From positions 1 to 9,090 of the forward strand of contig JAJAZI010000071.1 in assembly GCA_026785785.1 (NCBI GenBank): a DNA stretch of 9,090 nt. The letters are read 5' to 3'. The notes under the pieces were generated by a model, which searched no databases, was not told where the DNA came from, and worked only from the letters and a program-made list of their open reading frames with translations. The stretch is from Microbacteriaceae bacterium. Lineage in GTDB: Bacteria > Actinomycetota > Actinomycetes > Actinomycetales > Microbacteriaceae. Shown here in pieces: positions 5,971-9,090 of this stretch. Position numbers and translations under genes: made by a program. Numbering within the stretch: position 1 is the first letter of the stretch; every line of letters starts with the position of its first letter.

Positions 5971-7017
5971 ATGGTGCGTATCCCCAAGGCAGTAAGTTCC
6001 GCCTCCGCTGCCGAGCCGATCATCCACTTCGCGGCCCGGCTCGAGGACTCCCTCCACAACTTTCGGGAGAAAAGGGCGAGAAAGCGGGGGCTCACGCCCA
6101 TTGTCATCCCGTACCCCGGGTACGGCGCGCCCGGCTGGGTGCGGGTGCTGTGTCGGGTGCTGTTGGCGAAGCCCGCGACAGACGGAGACGCTCGGTACAC
6201 GCGCATCCGCGGCTGGCGCAGCTTCACGAGCGTTCCGGTCAACGATGTCGCCGTGACAATCGTCATCGACGGGGTGGAGCACCGCGTGACCGCCGACCGT
6301 GGCGGGGTGGTCGACGTCCGCGTCGACGTCGACCTGTCGCCGGGCTGGCACGAGATCACGATCCGCACCGATGATTCCGACATTGTGACCGCTCCTGTGT
6401 TTATCGTCGACGCCTCGGTGCGCTTCGGTATCATCTCCGACGTCGACGACACCGTCATGGTCACCGCGCTGCCCCGCCCGTTTCTCGCCGCCTGGAACAC
6501 CTTTGTGCTCGACGAGCACGCGAGGCGTCCTGTTCCCGGCATGGCGGTGCTGTTCGAGCGGCTGACGAGGGACCATCCCGGCGCACCGGTGGTCTACCTG
6601 TCGACGGGCGCGTGGAATGTCGCGCCGACGCTCACCCGCTTCCTCTCCCGCAACCTGTACCCCGCCGGACCGCTCCTGCTCACCGACTGGGGCCCCACCC
6701 ACGACCGCTGGTTTCGCAGCGGCACGGATCACAAGCGCGAGACCCTCGCGCGGCTCGCCCGCGAGTTCCCGAATGTGCGCTGGCTGCTGTTCGGCGACGA
6801 CGGCCAGCACGACGAGGAGCTCTACGACGCCTTCAACGCGTCGCACCCCGCGAACGTCAGTGCGGTCGCGATCCGCCAGCTGTCGACGAGCGAGGCCGTC
6901 CTGGCCGGCGGGCGGTCCAAGGCCGAGGAGCACCAGAACGGAAGCGGCATCCCATGGGTCTACGCGCCGGACGGCGCCGGTCTCGCCGAGCAGCTCGAGG
7001 GCATCGGCCGCCTGTAG
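5971..7017 (+). CDS. App1-type phosphatidate phosphatase (DUF2183, HAD-like)
   Basis: This 348-residue protein matches the bacterial App1/DUF2183 family. An N-terminal region (about 15-60, HFAARLEDSLHNF...IVIPYPGYG) and a beta-rich middle (about 75-147) precede the catalytic domain. The HAD motif I is SDVDDT (156-161), with D157 as the likely nucleophile and D159 as the acid/base. Further family stretches are AAWNTF (173-178), YLSTGAWN (209-216, motif II serine/threonine), HKRETL (254-259, likely motif III lysine) and LLFGDDGQHDEELY (272-285, motif IV acids). Yeast App1 dephosphorylates phosphatidate to diacylglycerol; bacterial members are presumed lipid phosphatases, but the substrate is inferred. 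No signal peptide is seen, so it is probably cytosolic or membrane-associated. The ATG at 5971 has a weak purine stretch (GAAAGA) about 8 nt upstream. It is convergent with the DUF427 gene, 24 bp apart. Confidence 0.87.
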   Translation: MVRIPKAVSSASAAEPIIHFAARLEDSLHNFREKRARKRGLTPIVIPYPGYGAPGWVRVLCRVLLAKPATDGDARYTRIRGWRSFTSVPVNDVAVTIVIDGVEHRVTADRGGVVDVRVDVDLSPGWHEITIRTDDSDIVTAPVFIVDASVRFGIISDVDDTVMVTALPRPFLAAWNTFVLDEHARRPVPGMAVLFERLTRDHPGAPVVYLSTGAWNVAPTLTRFLSRNLYPAGPLLLTDWGPTHDRWFRSGTDHKRETLARLAREFPNVRWLLFGDDGQHDEELYDAFNASHPANVSAVAIRQLSTSEAVLAGGRSKAEEHQNGSGIPWVYAPDGAGLAEQLEGIGRL

Positions 7018-7041
7018 CACCCACCGCTCACGCGGCGTCGG

Positions 7042-7542
7042 TCACCAGCCGAGCGTTCCCTGCGCACCCTTGAACGGGCCGACCAAGTTGCTCGTGATCC
7101 AGCCGCCGTAGAAATCGCCCTGCTGGGCGGTGACGACCTCGCCGCCGACGGTGCACTCGTCCATCGCCGACGGATAGACCGCGACCATGTCGGCGAGCGC
7201 CCCGAATCCAGGCGTCGGCGTAGGGTAGAACCAGCCGGCGCGCTCGGCGGTGACCCCGCCGCTGTGCATTGAGAGGTACTTTGCCCGCCCCTTGAACTCG
7301 CACCAGGAGTCACCGGCAGCCGGGGTGATCGCGCCCGGCACAATGTCGGCCCGCGGAACGTAGTAGACGGGAGGGTGGCTCGTCTCGAGGACTCGCACGG
7401 CAGCGGTCGAATCGACGATGAGCTCGCCGCCGAGAGTCACGGTGACGCGTTCGGTGACCGGTTCAACTCTCGGCGGCCTGGGGTAGTCCCAGACCGACTC
7501 CTGTCCGGGGCCGGGCTCGATCCGCTCTGCTCGCTGTCGCAT
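7042..7542 (-). CDS. DUF427 family protein
   Basis: The 166-residue product matches DUF427 over its whole length. The family blocks are WDYPRPP (18-24), ETSHPP (53-58), CEFKG (81-85), YGGWIT (145-150) and GPFKG (155-159), and it ends GTLGW as usual. The biochemical function of this family is not established; no enzyme activity is claimed here. There is no signal peptide or membrane segment. The ATG at 7542 is chosen because family similarity begins there; the same frame is open further upstream but lies over the dehydrogenase gene. An in-frame GTG two codons earlier is possible. No Shine-Dalgarno sequence is seen, but TATCGT lies 6 nt before the ATG, suggesting a leaderless transcript in the 28-bp gap after the dehydrogenase gene. 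Read-through from that gene is also likely. Confidence 0.88.
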   Translation of the reverse strand: MRQRAERIEPGPGQESVWDYPRPPRVEPVTERVTVTLGGELIVDSTAAVRVLETSHPPVYYVPRADIVPGAITPAAGDSWCEFKGRAKYLSMHSGGVTAERAGWFYPTPTPGFGALADMVAVYPSAMDECTVGGEVVTAQQGDFYGGWITSNLVGPFKGAQGTLGW

Positions 7543-7548
7543 GGGCAC

Positions 7549-7554
7549 ACGATA
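7549..7554 (-). promoter_or_regulatory. Candidate -10 element of a leaderless DUF427 transcript
   Basis: Read leftward, TATCGT is followed by GTGCCC and the ATG at 7542. The same octamer TATCGTGT occupies the same place before the dehydrogenase start. No clear -35 is seen 17 bp upstream. Confidence 0.4.
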
Positions 7555-7570
7555 CGCGCGCGGTCTGGCC

Positions 7571-8971
7571 TTACGCTGAGGCTTCCAGAGCGCTCCACGA
7601 CTGCGGTCCGGTCGTGCCCGCCGTGTACTCGTCAAGCGGGACCTCGCCGCGCGACCACGCTTCGAGCACCGGCTCGACGATGCGCCAGCATTGCTCGACC
7701 ACGTCGCCGCGCACCGACAGTGTCGGGTCATTCGAGAGGATTCCCGCGAGAACCTCGCCATAGGGACCGAGTTCCCCCTCCACAAACGCCGTATGCAGCG
7801 TGACCCGATCCAGAGCGAACGGGTCTCCCGCGCCGTTGATGTTGATGTCCAGGTGCATGTCGTCGGGACTGAGTGAGATAGTCAAGCGATCCGGGGGTGC
7901 CTGCCCGGCGAACCCGATCGGGAGGTGGGGGACGGGCTTGAACGAGACAACGATCTCCTTGCGCGTTCCCCCCATCGCCTTGCCAGATCTCACCGTGAAA
8001 GGCACACCCGCCCAGCGCCAGTTGTCGATTAACAGCGTCATCTCGGCAAGTGTCTCGGTGCCCCTCACCGGGTCGACCCCGGGCTCGTCGCCGTAGGACG
8101 GAAACCGTCGCCCGTCGACGTTCCCCGCTGTATACCGGGCGCGGCGACTCGAGTGTGCCGTGCCGGCCGGCGCGGGCCTGGTGGCACGCAGAGCCTGCGC
8201 CATCGCTCCGCGGAGGTCGTCGGGTTCGAGGCTGGAGAGAGGTTCGATGGCGATGAGGGCGAGCACGAGGAGCAGGTGACTCTGAATCATGTCGATGAGG
8301 GCCCCGGCGCCGTCGTAGTACCCGGCCCGCCCTTCAAGACCCAGTCGCTCCTCGAAGACGATTTCGACAGACTCGATGTTCTCCGCGTTCCACACCGGTT
8401 CGAAGATACGGTTGGCGAAACGCAGCCCAAGCAGGTTGAGCACGGTCGACTTGCCGAGAAAGTGGTCGACCCGATGGATCTGATTCTCAGGCAGCAGTCG
8501 GGAGAGAGTGCGGTTGAATGATTGCGCGCTGGCGAGGTCGATGCCGAACGGCTTTTCGAGGGCGAGGATGGTGCCTTCTGGCAGGTCGACGCCCTCCAGA
8601 GCCTCGCACGCGGCAACCGCAATGGCAGGGGGAACTGCGAAATACAGGGTCGGCGCTCCGCTGCAGGCGGCGAGGAGCCGCTTGAGATCGGCCGCCACTG
8701 TGACGTTGAGGTCCAGGTAGGTTGTTGTGGCTTGAACCTTGTCGACTTCCGGACCGGTCGCGCCTCCCGCAGTGAACGCTTCCGCGACAAGCGACCGCCA
8801 GTGCCCAGTGGACATCGGGTCGATTCCGACTCCGATCACTTCGAGGTCCACCGCGTGACCACCGGCGATGGCCTGCCCGACGCCGGGTAGCAGCAGGCGC
8901 GAGGACAGGTCTCCACCCGCCCCGAGGATCACGAGCGTTCGGTGGCGAGTGAACTGGTGACGAGAAGTCAT
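7571..8971 (-). CDS. Divergent glucose-6-phosphate dehydrogenase paralogue (Zwf-like)
   Basis: The 466-residue protein has the full two-domain fold of glucose-6-phosphate dehydrogenase, which oxidises glucose 6-phosphate to 6-phosphogluconolactone. Motifs (numbered from ATG 8971) are the Rossmann loop GAGGDLSSR (17-25), EKPFG with K140 (139-143), RVDHFLGK (167-174) with D169, H170 and K174, [16 protein letters not shown] (217-232) with catalytic histidine H232, and VRSGKA with K331. Several usually conserved positions differ: tyrosine of DHYLGKE is F171, its glutamate is S175, the RD before MxQNH is I226-D227, the asparagine of QNH is S231, and the cofactor stretch G-x-A-R-S reads G-V-G-I-D (47-51). 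It is slightly shorter than most Zwf proteins (about 480-515). No opcA, gnd or pgl gene is nearby. ATG 8971 is preferred over TTG 8974: it lies 6 nt after TATCGT, with no Shine-Dalgarno sequence. I leave the symbol blank because it may not be the housekeeping Zwf. Confidence 0.85.
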   Translation of the reverse strand: MTSRHQFTRHRTLVILGAGGDLSSRLLLPGVGQAIAGGHAVDLEVIGVGIDPMSTGHWRSLVAEAFTAGGATGPEVDKVQATTTYLDLNVTVAADLKRLLAACSGAPTLYFAVPPAIAVAACEALEGVDLPEGTILALEKPFGIDLASAQSFNRTLSRLLPENQIHRVDHFLGKSTVLNLLGLRFANRIFEPVWNAENIESVEIVFEERLGLEGRAGYYDGAGALIDMIQSHLLLVLALIAIEPLSSLEPDDLRGAMAQALRATRPAPAGTAHSSRRARYTAGNVDGRRFPSYGDEPGVDPVRGTETLAEMTLLIDNWRWAGVPFTVRSGKAMGGTRKEIVVSFKPVPHLPIGFAGQAPPDRLTISLSPDDMHLDININGAGDPFALDRVTLHTAFVEGELGPYGEVLAGILSNDPTLSVRGDVVEQCWRIVEPVLEAWSRGEVPLDEYTAGTTGPQSWSALEASA

Positions 8972-8977
8972 CAAGAC

Positions 8978-8983
8978 ACGATA
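8978..8983 (-). promoter_or_regulatory. Candidate -10 element of the dehydrogenase gene (leaderless)
   Basis: Read leftward, TATCGT is followed by GTCTTG and the ATG at 8971, placing a start of transcription at or next to the start codon. No Shine-Dalgarno sequence is present. It lies 6 bp from the opposing -10 of the GH15 gene, so the two promoters overlap. No good -35 is seen. Confidence 0.45.
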
Positions 8984-8989
8984 GCTGTT

Positions 8990-8995
8990 TAGACT
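8990..8995 (+). promoter_or_regulatory. Candidate -10 element of the GH15 gene (leaderless)
   Basis: TAGACT is followed by GCATC and the ATG at 9001; the start codon would be at or within a base or two of the 5' end of the transcript. The 29-bp gap to the dehydrogenase gene has no Shine-Dalgarno sequence for either gene. No good -35 is seen 16-18 bp upstream. Confidence 0.4.
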
Positions 8996-9000
8996 GCATC

Positions 9001-9090
9001 ATGGCACTTCGTATCGAGGATTACGCGCTGATCGGCGACTGCCACACCGCCGCACTCGTGGGCAGAGACGGCAGCATCGACTGGCTGTGC
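9001..9090 (+). CDS. Glycoside hydrolase family 15 (glucoamylase/trehalase-like), 5' end only
   Basis: Only the first 30 codons are in the window. The translation [20 protein letters not shown] followed by [10 protein letters not shown] is the very characteristic N-terminus of bacterial GH15-family proteins ([26 protein letters not shown]). Family members are cytosolic glucoamylases or, in mycobacteria, trehalases that release glucose. The (alpha/alpha)6 catalytic domain and its glutamates lie beyond the right edge, so the substrate cannot be judged. It is divergent from the dehydrogenase paralogue, 29 bp away, which suggests linked sugar metabolism. No Shine-Dalgarno sequence precedes the ATG. 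Confidence 0.85.
   Translation, partial: MALRIEDYALIGDCHTAALVGRDGSIDWLC

Noticed and set aside
5854..7020. Long minus-strand open frame (388 codons) opposite the App1-like gene
   Set aside because: Its product shows no family motif and it covers the whole of a gene with an intact HAD catalytic motif on the other strand.
7018..7041. Bidirectional terminator between the convergent App1-like and DUF427 genes
   Set aside because: Only a 4-bp stem (CCGC/GCGG) with a 4-nt loop is present and there is no T-rich tail on either strand.
7543..7785. Upstream extension of the DUF427 frame to 7785
   Set aside because: It overlaps the 3' end of the dehydrogenase gene and has no similarity to DUF427, which begins at the ATG at 7542.
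1..9090. CRISPR array, insertion sequence, phage, toxin-antitoxin or defence genes
   Set aside because: I found no spaced repeats, terminal inverted repeats, transposase, integrase or defence motifs; the genes read as chromosomal metabolic and transport functions with uniform high-GC codon use.

Overview
The window is dense, high-GC DNA from an actinobacterium. Product order, many GTG starts, GTGA gene overlaps and several starts without a Shine-Dalgarno sequence but with a -10-like hexamer just upstream fit Actinomycetota. Microbacteriaceae or a close relative is my best guess, by family resemblance only. There are ten complete protein genes and two cut by the window edges. I see no tRNA, rRNA, CRISPR array, insertion sequence or prophage gene, and no gene-free stretch over 300 bases.

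Layout. (1) 1-1704: a folate/aminobenzoate locus. The first 63 codons of a pabB-type chorismate-utilising enzyme run leftward. A class IV aminotransferase/aminodeoxychorismate lyase (pabC-like) runs rightward from only 11 bp away and overlaps a DedA-family membrane protein by 4 bp. (2) 1722-5802, all leftward: a TetR-family regulator, then a compatible-solute ABC importer of the OpuC/OsmU type (ATPase, two permeases, lipoprotein binding protein), closed by a perfect 13-bp hairpin terminator. The ATPase and both permeases are joined by GTGA overlaps. (3) 5971-7017, rightward: an App1-type phosphatidate phosphatase (DUF2183, HAD-like). (4) 7042-9090: a leftward pair, a divergent glucose-6-phosphate dehydrogenase paralogue followed by a DUF427 protein, and a rightward GH15 glucoamylase/trehalase-family gene whose first 30 codons are present.

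How the genes fit together. pabB and pabC supply the two chorismate-to-p-aminobenzoate steps, apart from the glutaminase PabA, which is not here. The ABC genes form one importer, probably for glycine betaine, proline betaine, choline or carnitine; the ATPase has no CBS osmosensor module, and the adjacent TetR protein is the obvious candidate regulator. GH15 could release glucose from trehalose or an alpha-glucan, and the dehydrogenase could oxidise a phosphorylated sugar, but the latter has lost several conserved residues, so substrate and cofactor are uncertain.

No clearly new multi-gene system is visible. The best signals are compact divergent promoters at pabB/pabC and at the dehydrogenase/GH15 pair that look leaderless, the unusual active-site and cofactor residues of the dehydrogenase, and repeated CGCGAAT motifs flanking tetR.
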